Of a stretch of DNA of 48,833 nt, positions 32,426 through 40,852 are shown in pieces. The stretch lies in the NCBI GenBank assembly GCA_022819945.1, contig JAJEGI010000043.1, forward strand, positions 1 to 48,833. The letters are read 5' to 3'. Numbering within the stretch: the stretch's first letter is position 1; each line of letters opens with the position of its first letter. Below the pieces are notes generated by a model. That model did not search any database, had not been told where the DNA came from, and saw only the letters and a list, made by a program, of their open reading frames with translations. Source of the DNA: Candidatus Poribacteria bacterium. GTDB lineage: Bacteria > Poribacteria > WGA-4E > WGA-3G. Position numbers and translations under genes: made by a program.

Positions 32426-32762
32426 TCTTTGCCTCCATTTCTTGTGCCATTTTCAGACGCTGTTTAATCAAGTCAATTTCCCGTTTAGGTGTGCTGATGC
32501 CGCGAGTGGATTTCTTCTGAAACACATGAAGCACATAGATGTTCTCGCCAATCTTAACAGTATAAACAGCCCGGTAGGTGTTCGTATCGGAACGGGCGGA
32601 GATCTCAAATACACCTGAACCGACTCCCCGCAGTGGCGTTGCCTTCTGATGTTTTCTCCCGAGTTGGGCGAATTGCAGGGCATCACCTACTATTTTTTTC
32701 GCGGCTTTAGGGAAACTGCGTAACCGTTCACGAGAATCGCCAATCCATTCAACGTTTTTCAT
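32418..32762 (-). CDS. RelE/HigB-like toxin (phage Gp49-like)
   Basis: The product is 114 residues from ATG 32762, and the GTG one codon earlier is less likely. Features fit the Gp49/HigB branch of RelE-fold toxins: VEWIGDSRERLRSFP at the start, GVFEISARSDTNTYRAVYTVKIGENIYVLHVFQKKS in the central strands (two blocks), and the conserved closing PKREIDLIKQRL. Such toxins cut mRNA on the ribosome and are silenced by the adjacent antitoxin, which follows with an eight-base overlap. It begins 30 bases after the end of hsdM. A toxin-antitoxin pair inside a restriction operon would punish loss of the locus. Confidence 0.87.
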   Translation of the reverse strand: MKNVEWIGDSRERLRSFPKAAKKIVGDALQFAQLGRKHQKATPLRGVGSGVFEISARSDTNTYRAVYTVKIGENIYVLHVFQKKSTRGISTPKREIDLIKQRLKMAQEMEAKNE

Positions 32763-32792
32763 CACTTGGTTCCAACTTCCATCCTTGTAATA

Positions 32793-34358
32793 TTATACCG
32801 TATCCTCCAAAATTTTTGCAACGTTCTCAGCGATGCGTTCTTCGAGTTGGTGCGCTTCGGCGTTTAGGATTGCTAATTTCTCGTTGAGCTGCGTGAATCG
32901 TTCGGTGAAGTCGAAATCATCGGTTGTCTGTTCGTCAACGCCGACGTAGCGTCCGGGGTTCAGACTCCACCCCTGTGTCTCAATCTCGGCAATTGTGGCG
33001 ACCTTGCAAAGTCCGGGAACATCAATGTATGCTGTATCGGGGAATTTTGAGGTGAGGAAATCTGCGCTGTCGTGTTGGTTCTCTGGTGCTTCTCCGCGAT
33101 AAAGTCTGACGATGTTTGCAAGGAATTCAAGTTGTCCGGGTGTGAATTCCCGATGGGCGCGGCTCACTTGCTGATAGAGGTGGCGTGCGTCAATGAACAA
33201 GACTTTATCGTGCCTATCGCTGTTCCGTTTGGACTTATCGAAGAACCAGAGGGTACAGGGTAAGGTAACAGTATAAAAGAAATTTGAGGCGATGCTGACG
33301 ATGACATCGACTGCCCCCGATTCGATAATCTGGCGGCGGATGTCGAGTTCAGAGGCACGGGCATCGGCGGCGGAGTTCGCCATCACGAAACCTGCGCGCC
33401 CAGATTCGGAGAGCGAACTATAGAACAGTTGTATCCAAAGGTAGTTGGCATTATCGACGCGTGGCATGCCGAATGGGAATCGCGGATCGTCTTTAATCCG
33501 TTCTCTGTCTACGCGATCGACGTTGAAAGGTGGATTTGCCATGACGAAATCAAATCTACCGAGGCAGTTGTGCGGGTCCTCGTAGTAACTGCTCGCTTGT
33601 TTAATATCGCCTTCAAGCGCGTGAACGGCAAGGTTCATTTTACACAACCTGATAGTTTCGACGACGCGTTCCACGCCGTAAATGCTGATGTCTCCGGGGT
33701 TACCATTTTTCTTGTGGTTGCTAATGAACGCTGCACTCTGGACAAACATTCCACCGGATCCGCAGGCAGGATCAAGGATGCGCCCGTGAAAGGGTTGGAT
33801 AATCTCAACGATGAGTTTCACGAGCGAGGTTGGCGTGAAGAATTCACCGCCGCGTTGCCCCTCACTCATGGCAAAATTGCCGAGAAAATACTCATAAACC
33901 TTCCCGAAAGCATCTCCTTCAATGTCCATAGGGATCTGTTCCATGATACGGAGGAGTTCGAGGAGCGTATTCTTTTCAAGTCGATTGTACGTCTTCGGTA
34001 GGACACCCTCTATTTGTGAGTTTTCCGCCTCTATTGCCTTCATAGCATCAGTGATGGCTTGTCCGATGTTTTCACCTTCTGGCAAACTGAGCAGGTATTG
34101 AAACCGTGAATGCGCTGGCAGATAAAGGACCCCGCGGGCTTGACATTCCATTCTCAGGTCGGGATACCTGCGGCTGTTTGGATCGGCTTCGCGGCTGATT
34201 TCCTGTTCAGCCTGTGTAAATTTGTGATCGGCATATCGTAAAAAGATAAGACCGAGAACAGGTGTTGAGTATTCGGATGCCTTAAGCCGTGAATTGGCTC
34301 TGAGTTCATCGGCAGCACTCCAGAGCCTATTTTCGATGTCGGTGAGATTGGTGTTCAT
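32793..34358 (-). CDS. hsdM: Type I DNA methyltransferase, M subunit
   Basis: The 521-residue length is typical. The N-terminal helical domain starts [20 protein letters not shown]. Then come GEFFTP (171-176), motif I DPACGSG (196-202) for S-adenosylmethionine, and the catalytic NPPF (275-278) of N6-adenine methyltransferases. The C-terminal coiled-coil region ([20 protein letters not shown]) contacts HsdS. The start overlaps the stop of the 2H phosphoesterase gene by ATGA. The last 33 codons are duplicated in relic form at 36651-36745. Confidence 0.93.
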   Translation of the reverse strand: MNTNLTDIENRLWSAADELRANSRLKASEYSTPVLGLIFLRYADHKFTQAEQEISREADPNSRRYPDLRMECQARGVLYLPAHSRFQYLLSLPEGENIGQAITDAMKAIEAENSQIEGVLPKTYNRLEKNTLLELLRIMEQIPMDIEGDAFGKVYEYFLGNFAMSEGQRGGEFFTPTSLVKLIVEIIQPFHGRILDPACGSGGMFVQSAAFISNHKKNGNPGDISIYGVERVVETIRLCKMNLAVHALEGDIKQASSYYEDPHNCLGRFDFVMANPPFNVDRVDRERIKDDPRFPFGMPRVDNANYLWIQLFYSSLSESGRAGFVMANSAADARASELDIRRQIIESGAVDVIVSIASNFFYTVTLPCTLWFFDKSKRNSDRHDKVLFIDARHLYQQVSRAHREFTPGQLEFLANIVRLYRGEAPENQHDSADFLTSKFPDTAYIDVPGLCKVATIAEIETQGWSLNPGRYVGVDEQTTDDFDFTERFTQLNEKLAILNAEAHQLEERIAENVAKILEDTV

Positions 34359-34921
34359 AATGACTGTTTTCCGCGTTGACTCCTTGTCTGAAAGGGAAAT
34401 CTTTCAGCAACGACGAATCGGTCATCCGTTTCGGGGGAGCGATAGATGAGACTGAGGGTTGCTATTTCACACTGTATCGGCTGCCATTCGGTTTGGAGAC
34501 GTTGTTGTTCGGTGAGTAGAGAGCGGTGCTGGAATTGTCCAACGGAGAGGTGCGGGTGGAATCCACCAGCAAATCGTGCTGTATCATCGTAGTCGGGAAG
34601 GTGTTGTAACAGGGCACTGTGTAATCGCACGATTTCGTCTTCGGGTTCCGGTATCAAGAACATCGTACACGATTTTCGGTGTTTGAAAGCGTCGAAGCGT
34701 GCCAGTTCAACGAAAAAGGGTGACACCTGTTGTGTGACTTTTGCGAGCGCAGGCGTGATTTCTGTAAAATCGCGACGTTCTGCGAATGGATAGAGCAGCG
34801 TTATGTGGGGCATCCAACGCTCGAAGTTTCGGTCGTGAATCCGGCGGATGGCTTGGATGGGTGGCTGCACGGTTTCTGGTGGGATGAGGACGACTGCTGT
34901 GGTGTGTGTTTTGTTTGGCAT
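34355..34921 (-). CDS. 2H phosphoesterase, 2'-5' RNA ligase-like
   Basis: ATG 34921 is chosen. The longer frame would need a TTG inside the upstream SDR gene. The product has 188 residues. The two HxT/S motifs of the 2H superfamily are H39-I-T41 ([10 protein letters not shown]) and H124-L-S126 ([10 protein letters not shown]), about 85 residues apart, as expected. Family members hydrolyse or form 2'-5' and cyclic phosphodiester bonds in RNA or nucleotides. The stop overlaps hsdM's ATG (ATGA), so both are translated together. This ties it to the restriction system by position, though it may simply be a tRNA-processing enzyme. Confidence 0.82.
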   Translation of the reverse strand: MPNKTHTTAVVLIPPETVQPPIQAIRRIHDRNFERWMPHITLLYPFAERRDFTEITPALAKVTQQVSPFFVELARFDAFKHRKSCTMFLIPEPEDEIVRLHSALLQHLPDYDDTARFAGGFHPHLSVGQFQHRSLLTEQQRLQTEWQPIQCEIATLSLIYRSPETDDRFVVAERFPFQTRSQRGKQSL

Positions 34922-34941
34922 ATTGTGAACAATAGAGGAAA

Positions 34942-35739
34942 TTAGCCAACGGACATCCCCCAACGCCCGCCATCAACATGCAGCGTTTGCCCTGTGATGT
35001 AGGAAGCATCGTCGCTGAGGAGGAACGCGATTGCAGAAGCAACCTCTTCCGGTTTGGCAAGCCGTTTCATGATACACGAAGTAATTGGTGTTTCCTCTAA
35101 CTCCTTTTTCCGGACGGCGGGGTCGGGCGCGTTACCGAAGTGCATCTCCGTAACGATCCAACCCGGGGCGACAGCGTTAACCCGGATACCGTACTCAACA
35201 AATTCATAAGCCATTGTTTTCGTGAGAGAGACAAGTCCCGCTTTAATCGCATCGTATATCCATTGCCCGGGCCTGCCAAGGAATCCGCCCTCCGATGAGA
35301 GATTGACGATGGCAGCCCCCTCTTTTTTTAACAGCGGTATCAGGTGTTGCGTCATCAGTACCCAACCCCGGAGACCGACAGCAGTTTCGGGTTCCCAATT
35401 GGGCAGCCATGCCCCGTCTTCAATTTTTCCGGTTCTCAAGATGGCAGCATTGTTGACAAGGAGATGGAGCGCGGAAAACTTTTCCGCGACAGTCTGCGCG
35501 GCAGCAGGGACGCTTTCATCATCAGCAAGATCAACCCCTATATATGTGGCTTTACCACCTGTTTCTTGGATTTCCGCGACTGCTCTGTTCGCCATTTCGG
35601 CGTTGTTGTCAGCAATGATGACGTGTGCCCCCTCGGCTGCGAGACGGTTCGCGGTTGCTCTACCGATGCCGGAGGCACCACCTGTTATTAAGGCGACTTT
35701 ATCTGTAAAACGGATTGTTCCCCATGGGTTTGTTTGCAT
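34942..35739 (-). CDS. Short-chain dehydrogenase/reductase
   Basis: The product has 265 residues. It is a classical SDR: TGGASGIG (19-26) for NAD(P), NNAA (96-99), S149 and the Y162-x3-K166 catalytic set, and a C-terminal ITGQTLHVDGG. An insertion after ILRTGKI (DGAWLPNWEPETAV) is slightly unusual. Its substrate is not evident. It ends 20 bases before the 2H phosphoesterase and follows another SDR after a palindromic spacer. It may be part of the same operon but looks metabolic rather than defensive. Confidence 0.9.
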   Translation of the reverse strand: MQTNPWGTIRFTDKVALITGGASGIGRATANRLAAEGAHVIIADNNAEMANRAVAEIQETGGKATYIGVDLADDESVPAAAQTVAEKFSALHLLVNNAAILRTGKIEDGAWLPNWEPETAVGLRGWVLMTQHLIPLLKKEGAAIVNLSSEGGFLGRPGQWIYDAIKAGLVSLTKTMAYEFVEYGIRVNAVAPGWIVTEMHFGNAPDPAVRKKELEETPITSCIMKRLAKPEEVASAIAFLLSDDASYITGQTLHVDGGRWGMSVG

Positions 35740-35760
35740 GTGTTGTTTCCCTTGTGGACG

Positions 35761-35777
35761 GCACGCGGCGCGTGCCT
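35761..35777. repeat. Palindrome between the two SDR genes
   Basis: GGCACGC (35761-35767) and GCGTGCC (35771-35777) form a perfect seven-base stem with a three-base loop. CTAC, the complement of GTAG, follows. It belongs to the same class as the palindromes at 26431 and 30443. No T-run follows. Confidence 0.5.
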
Positions 35778-35781
35778 ACTA

Positions 35782-36555
35782 CTATACCCCCGCGGCGAAC
35801 CCACCATCAACAAGGAGGGAGGCACCGGTGATCCATTCTGCATCGTCGGAAGCCAAGAAGACACAAGCACGCCCGATGTCTCTCGGTAGACCGAAACGCG
35901 GCATAGCGGTTTTTTCTAACGCCTCTTCAATCTGTTCTGGAGTGAGGTAGTCCTGAATCGCTGTCTCAATATACCCCGGACAAATGGCGTTGACGGTTAT
36001 GCCGAATTGCCCGATTTCCAAGGCAGTATCTCGAACCATGTTCACAACAGCGGCTTTCGCGGGTGCGTATGCAGGTCCCGCACCGCCACCATAGGCATGG
36101 ACAGAGGCGATCTGGATAACTCTTCCAAATTCTGATTGTTTCAGGTGTGGGATTGCAAGTTTCGTCGCGACGAAAACACCACGGAGGTTAACCCCGACAA
36201 CACTATCCCAATCAGCAATCGAGATTTCTTGGGAACCACCGGGGATATGGATACCAGCATTATTGACGAGAATATCAAGTCCGCCGAAGTGTTCGACGGT
36301 TTGCTGAATTGCATTCGCAACCTGAGATTCATCGGCGACATCGGTTTGGAGGAATACTCCTCGCGCGCCGATGTTCTCAATCTCTGCGACGGTTGGAGTG
36401 GTAACATCGGTTTCGTGGTATTTACCGCGGACGGGTGCTTCTCGTTTATCAACGATGGCAACATGTGCCCCCTCACGCGCAAATTCAAGCGCGATACCGC
36501 GCCCAATGCCTGAACTCCCGCCGGTTACAATGCAAATGCGATCCTTGAGTACCAT
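35782..36555 (-). CDS. Short-chain dehydrogenase/reductase (second copy)
   Basis: ATG 36555 is chosen because GAGGAAG lies seven bases upstream and the protein starts MVLKDRICIVTGGSSGIG. The product has 257 residues. TGGSSGIG is at 11-18, NNAG at 98-101, S151 and Y163-x3-K167 are the catalytic residues, and ITGASLLVDGG is near the end. A segment RGKYHETDVTTPTVAEI suggests a two-step loop near the cofactor, as in glucose dehydrogenase-type members. The Shine-Dalgarno sequence lies within the relic of a higA-like gene, whose reading frame runs into this start. This gene and the SDR downstream share the same direction. Confidence 0.9.
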   Translation of the reverse strand: MVLKDRICIVTGGSSGIGRGIALEFAREGAHVAIVDKREAPVRGKYHETDVTTPTVAEIENIGARGVFLQTDVADESQVANAIQQTVEHFGGLDILVNNAGIHIPGGSQEISIADWDSVVGVNLRGVFVATKLAIPHLKQSEFGRVIQIASVHAYGGGAGPAYAPAKAAVVNMVRDTALEIGQFGITVNAICPGYIETAIQDYLTPEQIEEALEKTAMPRFGLPRDIGRACVFLASDDAEWITGASLLVDGGFAAGV

Positions 36556-36760
36556 CAGCGTCTTCCTCAGGGAAACCAATATCTAAAAACACATTCCCAG
36601 AACTCTCCTCAATTTTGACCTTTTCACTCATTTCCGCCTCCATCTGACATTATACCGTATCCTCCAAAATCCTTGCAACATTTTCAGCGATGCGTTCTTC
36701 GCGTTGATGCGCCTCGGCGTTTAGGAATGCTAATACTTCGTTGAGTTCCCGATACGTTTC
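36556..36760 (-). pseudogene. Relic of a second hsdM 3' end and higA 5' end
   Basis: On the minus strand 36745-36651 encodes ELNEVLAFLNAEAHQREERI and then AENVARILEDTV plus stop, almost identical to the last 33 residues of HsdM in this window. After about 20 bases, ATG 36631 opens MSEKVKIEESSGNVFLDIGF then PEEDAD, almost identical to the first 25 residues of the HigA-like protein. The frame then runs out into the SDR gene. No toxin gene lies between them, unlike the intact locus. The rest up to 36777 (LptD end) holds nothing else. Confidence 0.8.
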
Positions 36761-36777
36761 ACAGGAACGGACAGATA

Positions 36778-39700
36778 TTAGAAGTAAGACCTGCCGAGTG
36801 AGTTGCCAGCACCAAATGCGTTATACGGCACGCCCGCGGGGACAGTCCGGATCCCCCACGTTTCAGTTGTCGCATCATAACCGATACCCATTGAAACTGC
36901 CGGCTCCTCGATGAGATTCACCTGGAACGTGAAGTCCTGACGCACATTGTCGTAAGGCGGTTCACGCTTAATACCGACTCGACTCCAAGAAATCCGAAGA
37001 TTCCAATCGTGTAGGTTCCGCGTCATACTTAAACGTTGTTGATAAAATTGGCCATCAATCGGATAATAGATAACACTCGCATCAAACTCCAGATTTCGAC
37101 TCACACGGTAACGTCCAGTAGCCGTAATAGAACGGGAAGCCCGCCTCGCGGTGTGTCTATTGCTGAAAGAACTTCCGACGCTAACGTTCCATGTTTTGCG
37201 TGTATAACGGATATTGGAACGGAACCCGACCATCTTGAATTGTTTTCCATCATCGGGATGCGGATTCGGGTCATGCGTGAATCGGAAGGTCATGTTCAGA
37301 TTTCGGCTCGGAAGTGGAAAGATCGTAAAATCGCTTTCAATAGGCTCAAACTGACGCTCATATAAAGGATCGAACTCCGTAAAATCTGCAGTGAGGCGTG
37401 TATCAAAATGCATAACACGATGCGCGGACTGGCTCCGCCGCGTTTTAATCTCAATAGCCGTGTTGAAGTTATAGGTGAGCCGCTTCCGTTCATAGAAATA
37501 GGTACTCGGACCGAACGGATACAAGTTATCATCTCTATCAACTGCAGGTTGATAATCGTAGCGGAGTGTGGATTGTATTTCATGGCGCAATTTCCGTAGC
37601 CCAGGAATATAACTGACGTTGTAGATGCGAAAAAGCGTATTTGTGGCAGATCCGTTAAAACTGAAAACGTTCCGAAAAATGTTTGTGTTTTGATCCTGAT
37701 CTCGATCGTGCCAAACCATATTTGTGTTAAGATTAAGGTTAAGTTGCAGTTCGCGCAAAGGTGTAATCAGAAGTGTCGATTGTTTGCGGACATCAAAACC
37801 GAGGTCCATAGTCTGTAGGTAGACATCTCGCTCTTCACCTGCTTTGCCGCGAAAGATTTCTCTATAGAAATTTCCCAATTCAATATCTAAATCGAAACTT
37901 GTCGTTTCAAGCGTGGGGAACGCAAACAGCGAGAGAAACGGTTTCTCCGTATTAAGTTTTTCGGAAACTGTTACCAACCTATCGTTGAGGGCCTCAAAAA
38001 AAGGGAACGCACTGAGCCGCATCCTTGAAAAATTCACAGTTAATTGTGGAAGTTTCTGTAGCGACCGCGTTCCTTCACCCGTAAAATCGTGGATGTGTCG
38101 AACTTCGAGCCTGCTTGTAAAGTCCCCGATAGTCTCCGTCGAGAAGTTCAGATTACCGTTATCATCACGATCATCAAGATCAATGGTGGAAAAACCGGAC
38201 CCATAAGTAACTATTGCAAAAGAGTAGAGCGAGGATTCGGTGGGAAGCTGGAATTCCTCCTTATAACGCTGAGACCGAAACTCCGTCCTGCCAGTGAAAC
38301 TAATAGGTCTCCTACCGGCTTGACGATTATCCCACGGTGTATAGATAGAATGCGTGTGCGCCCATCGCATAATCCAACGATTACCAGTTCGGACAGCACT
38401 CTGTCGCTGGGCAGAATAAACATCGCTACCGTAGATGTAGAGATCGCCTCGATAGGTCCGCTTTCTATCGACTTCGATAAGACGAAATGCGTCCTCGGTT
38501 TGAATGGGTCGCCTGCTCAATTCACCAGCGTACAAACTTTGTGCTTCCGAAGCTAACGGACCCGGATCCTCCCATCGTCCACGAAACCCGTGCCGCCGAT
38601 AGATTTTTAGTTCCTCTTCATCTTCTAACGCTGCTTCACCTTCGGTAGCCTCGTTTGTACCTTCCTCCGTGATTAAGTCCTGAGAATCCGTTTCGTTTTG
38701 ATTAGGAGCTGCGCCGTTCTGCTTATCCCCCCCCGCTTCGTTTTGCTCGGCGTTTTGTGTATTATCAGCATCAGGCTCCGGCACAAGTTTTTCAATGTCT
38801 TCACTCTGATTAGGCGTAACACCGTTCTGCACATCTTCCTCCGTTTCATGCTGCTCAGCGTTCTGTGCATCATCAATATCAGTCGCATCAGGCTCTGACA
38901 CAGGTTCCTTTATCGTAGGAACAGCATCGGTCTCTTGTGGCTGAGTGTTCTCGGTTGTCCCCTGTTTTGTTTCATCCGTTTCAGCTTCCTCTTCAGTCTG
39001 TTCAGGGGCAGGATTCATTAAATCCTCAAAAAATGTCTCCCACTCCGCCTCAAATTCCTCTGCGATCGCTTGAAAAGTAGGTGTCTCTTCCTTTCTGATT
39101 AGTTTGAAAATGTAAAGCCCCTCAGGTGTGGTAATAGGTCGGCGTTCAATGACATCTCCGGGTTTCTCCAAGCGTCTGACAGAAGACTGCCACGACGAAT
39201 CCATCTCATTTAATGGCAAGCCTTTCCCTTCGTTGATTTCGGAGAGGACAGGTTCCGCTGTCTCCGTAAATCCATCAGGCAACTGGACAAGTTGTTCAAA
39301 GGGTTCGCCCTGCTGGGCGCGTTGGAGCATGTCATCGGCTAATACACGTAGCGCGTCCTTCGAGTCATCGCTGGGGGTAATAGCAATATCAATGCGGCGA
39401 AGTTTAATTTCGCGCTCGCCGTAGACATCAATAATCCGATCCGCCTTGAGGATATGAAACGCGGATTCTGTTTGGACGATAGGGGTAATCTCACCTTCTT
39501 TCAGCGCGAAGGCCGCTTCTTCGATAACAGGATCGAGTTTAGGGTTGCCATCCTCATCAATTTCACCGCGAGCGAGAAAACCGAGATCCCCGCCATCATA
39601 ACGCGTATCCGAGTGGTCAGAATTACGCTGTGCAAGTTCGGCAAAATCCGCGCCTTCTTCTTGAAGCTGCTTGAGAACTTCTTCCGCTCGCTCTTTCGCA

Positions 39701-40845
39701 CGTGTAACATCCTCATCAGTGATTTTATATTCCAGAAAAATCTGCTCTAACCAATAACGATCATATTCACCGTCAAGCCAGTCTTGTAATTCTTGCGCTT
39801 TTTCCTCCAACTTGGTACGTTGATTTGGGGTTACATCCGGCGGAATAGGGATATAAATCTCTTGGAATTTAGTATCCGCGAACCGATATTTCCCTTCAAA
39901 ACCGTAGCCTTGTCCGCGCCGTGCGCTTCTATCGTAGAGCAGCGCCGCATCGTAGCGTTGTTTACGGACAAGCGGCTGAATGATACTGATGTAAGGGCCC
40001 TGGTAACTATCTGTTCCAAGTTTAACGACTATCTTCGCGACCTTTCCTTTACGGAGGTCCCGTCGAATCGCAGGAAAATAGAAAAGCGGAAAACCACCAA
40101 TCCGCAAAACGATGTTCTTGGCGATCAATTCCTGATTCATCTGGACAATCACCTCGGTAACGCTAAAATAGTAGTGCGGGTGTTTCAGTGAGCAGGTAGT
40201 CAGCGTCGCACCTCGGATATAGGAACGCTCCTCACCTATTTTAAAGATTTCACTACCACCGAAGTACCACGGATCGCTGTATGTGAACCCATTACGGGCA
40301 ATTCCCTTCTTATTTTTCAGGTTGAAGATAAGTTCATCAGAATAGGTTTCTTCCGTGCCAACCTTGAGATGGACGTTGCCCGACGCGCGCATCAGGTTGT
40401 CGTCAAAGTCAGCCCAGACATGGTCCGCTCGCAAAGTAACATCTTCAAACTTGATGAGGGCATTGCCGTGGATTTGAACGAAGTTACCAACTATAGACAT
40501 ATCGTCGCCATCGCCGATAACCATGCCTTCTTCCGGTGTATCCGTCTCCGGGTTCAAGCGTTCCGATGTGGATTTTTCTGATCCGGACTCTTCCGTCGGG
40601 GTGGATTCGGAGGGTTCCGACTCAACAGTTGGGGGGTCATCTGATTGCGCATCTTGCGCTATAACCATCTGAATTGGACTCAGAAAGCATACAACCACCA
40701 ATAGGAGTGTCGCTATGCCTCTACGCCTGAACGTTGACACGAACGAAAGGAATGACAGCAGCGGTAGGTCTATTTTCTGAGGGTACATCGTATCGCGATA
40801 TTGATGCTGATGACTGATAGGCAAATCGAACGCGCGCTTCTTCAC
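36778..40845 (-). CDS. lptD: LptD (lipopolysaccharide-assembly outer membrane protein) with inserted parvulin domain
   Basis: The product is 1355 residues, against about 780 for a usual LptD. A signal-like segment covers 42-64. The OstA/LptD N-terminal beta-jellyroll is at about 108-260 (GNFVQIHGNALIKFEDVTLRA, split). Barrel strands begin at about 265-325 (DAALLYDRSARRGQGYGFEGKYRF). At about 365-475 a SurA/parvulin-like domain is inserted (FAELAQRNSDHSDTR, YDGGDLGFL, GEITPIVQTESAFHILKADR), a second PPIase-like segment follows at 476-590, then a highly acidic repetitive linker (610-745). The rest (745-1355) is the LptD barrel. The GTG at 40845 is seven bases after the surA stop. A later ATG at 40788 is possible. 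The protein would insert LPS-like lipid into the outer membrane. Confidence 0.82.
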   Translation of the reverse strand: MKKRAFDLPISHQHQYRDTMYPQKIDLPLLSFLSFVSTFRRRGIATLLLVVVCFLSPIQMVIAQDAQSDDPPTVESEPSESTPTEESGSEKSTSERLNPETDTPEEGMVIGDGDDMSIVGNFVQIHGNALIKFEDVTLRADHVWADFDDNLMRASGNVHLKVGTEETYSDELIFNLKNKKGIARNGFTYSDPWYFGGSEIFKIGEERSYIRGATLTTCSLKHPHYYFSVTEVIVQMNQELIAKNIVLRIGGFPLFYFPAIRRDLRKGKVAKIVVKLGTDSYQGPYISIIQPLVRKQRYDAALLYDRSARRGQGYGFEGKYRFADTKFQEIYIPIPPDVTPNQRTKLEEKAQELQDWLDGEYDRYWLEQIFLEYKITDEDVTRAKERAEEVLKQLQEEGADFAELAQRNSDHSDTRYDGGDLGFLARGEIDEDGNPKLDPVIEEAAFALKEGEITPIVQTESAFHILKADRIIDVYGEREIKLRRIDIAITPSDDSKDALRVLADDMLQRAQQGEPFEQLVQLPDGFTETAEPVLSEINEGKGLPLNEMDSSWQSSVRRLEKPGDVIERRPITTPEGLYIFKLIRKEETPTFQAIAEEFEAEWETFFEDLMNPAPEQTEEEAETDETKQGTTENTQPQETDAVPTIKEPVSEPDATDIDDAQNAEQHETEEDVQNGVTPNQSEDIEKLVPEPDADNTQNAEQNEAGGDKQNGAAPNQNETDSQDLITEEGTNEATEGEAALEDEEELKIYRRHGFRGRWEDPGPLASEAQSLYAGELSRRPIQTEDAFRLIEVDRKRTYRGDLYIYGSDVYSAQRQSAVRTGNRWIMRWAHTHSIYTPWDNRQAGRRPISFTGRTEFRSQRYKEEFQLPTESSLYSFAIVTYGSGFSTIDLDDRDDNGNLNFSTETIGDFTSRLEVRHIHDFTGEGTRSLQKLPQLTVNFSRMRLSAFPFFEALNDRLVTVSEKLNTEKPFLSLFAFPTLETTSFDLDIELGNFYREIFRGKAGEERDVYLQTMDLGFDVRKQSTLLITPLRELQLNLNLNTNMVWHDRDQDQNTNIFRNVFSFNGSATNTLFRIYNVSYIPGLRKLRHEIQSTLRYDYQPAVDRDDNLYPFGPSTYFYERKRLTYNFNTAIEIKTRRSQSAHRVMHFDTRLTADFTEFDPLYERQFEPIESDFTIFPLPSRNLNMTFRFTHDPNPHPDDGKQFKMVGFRSNIRYTRKTWNVSVGSSFSNRHTARRASRSITATGRYRVSRNLEFDASVIYYPIDGQFYQQRLSMTRNLHDWNLRISWSRVGIKREPPYDNVRQDFTFQVNLIEEPAVSMGIGYDATTETWGIRTVPAGVPYNAFGAGNSLGRSYF

Positions 40846-40852
40846 AGATTTC

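Noticed and set aside
35222..35950. 242-codon plus-strand frame opposite the two SDR genes
   Set aside because: Both SDR genes on the other strand have full catalytic motifs. This frame spans their junction and has no domain.
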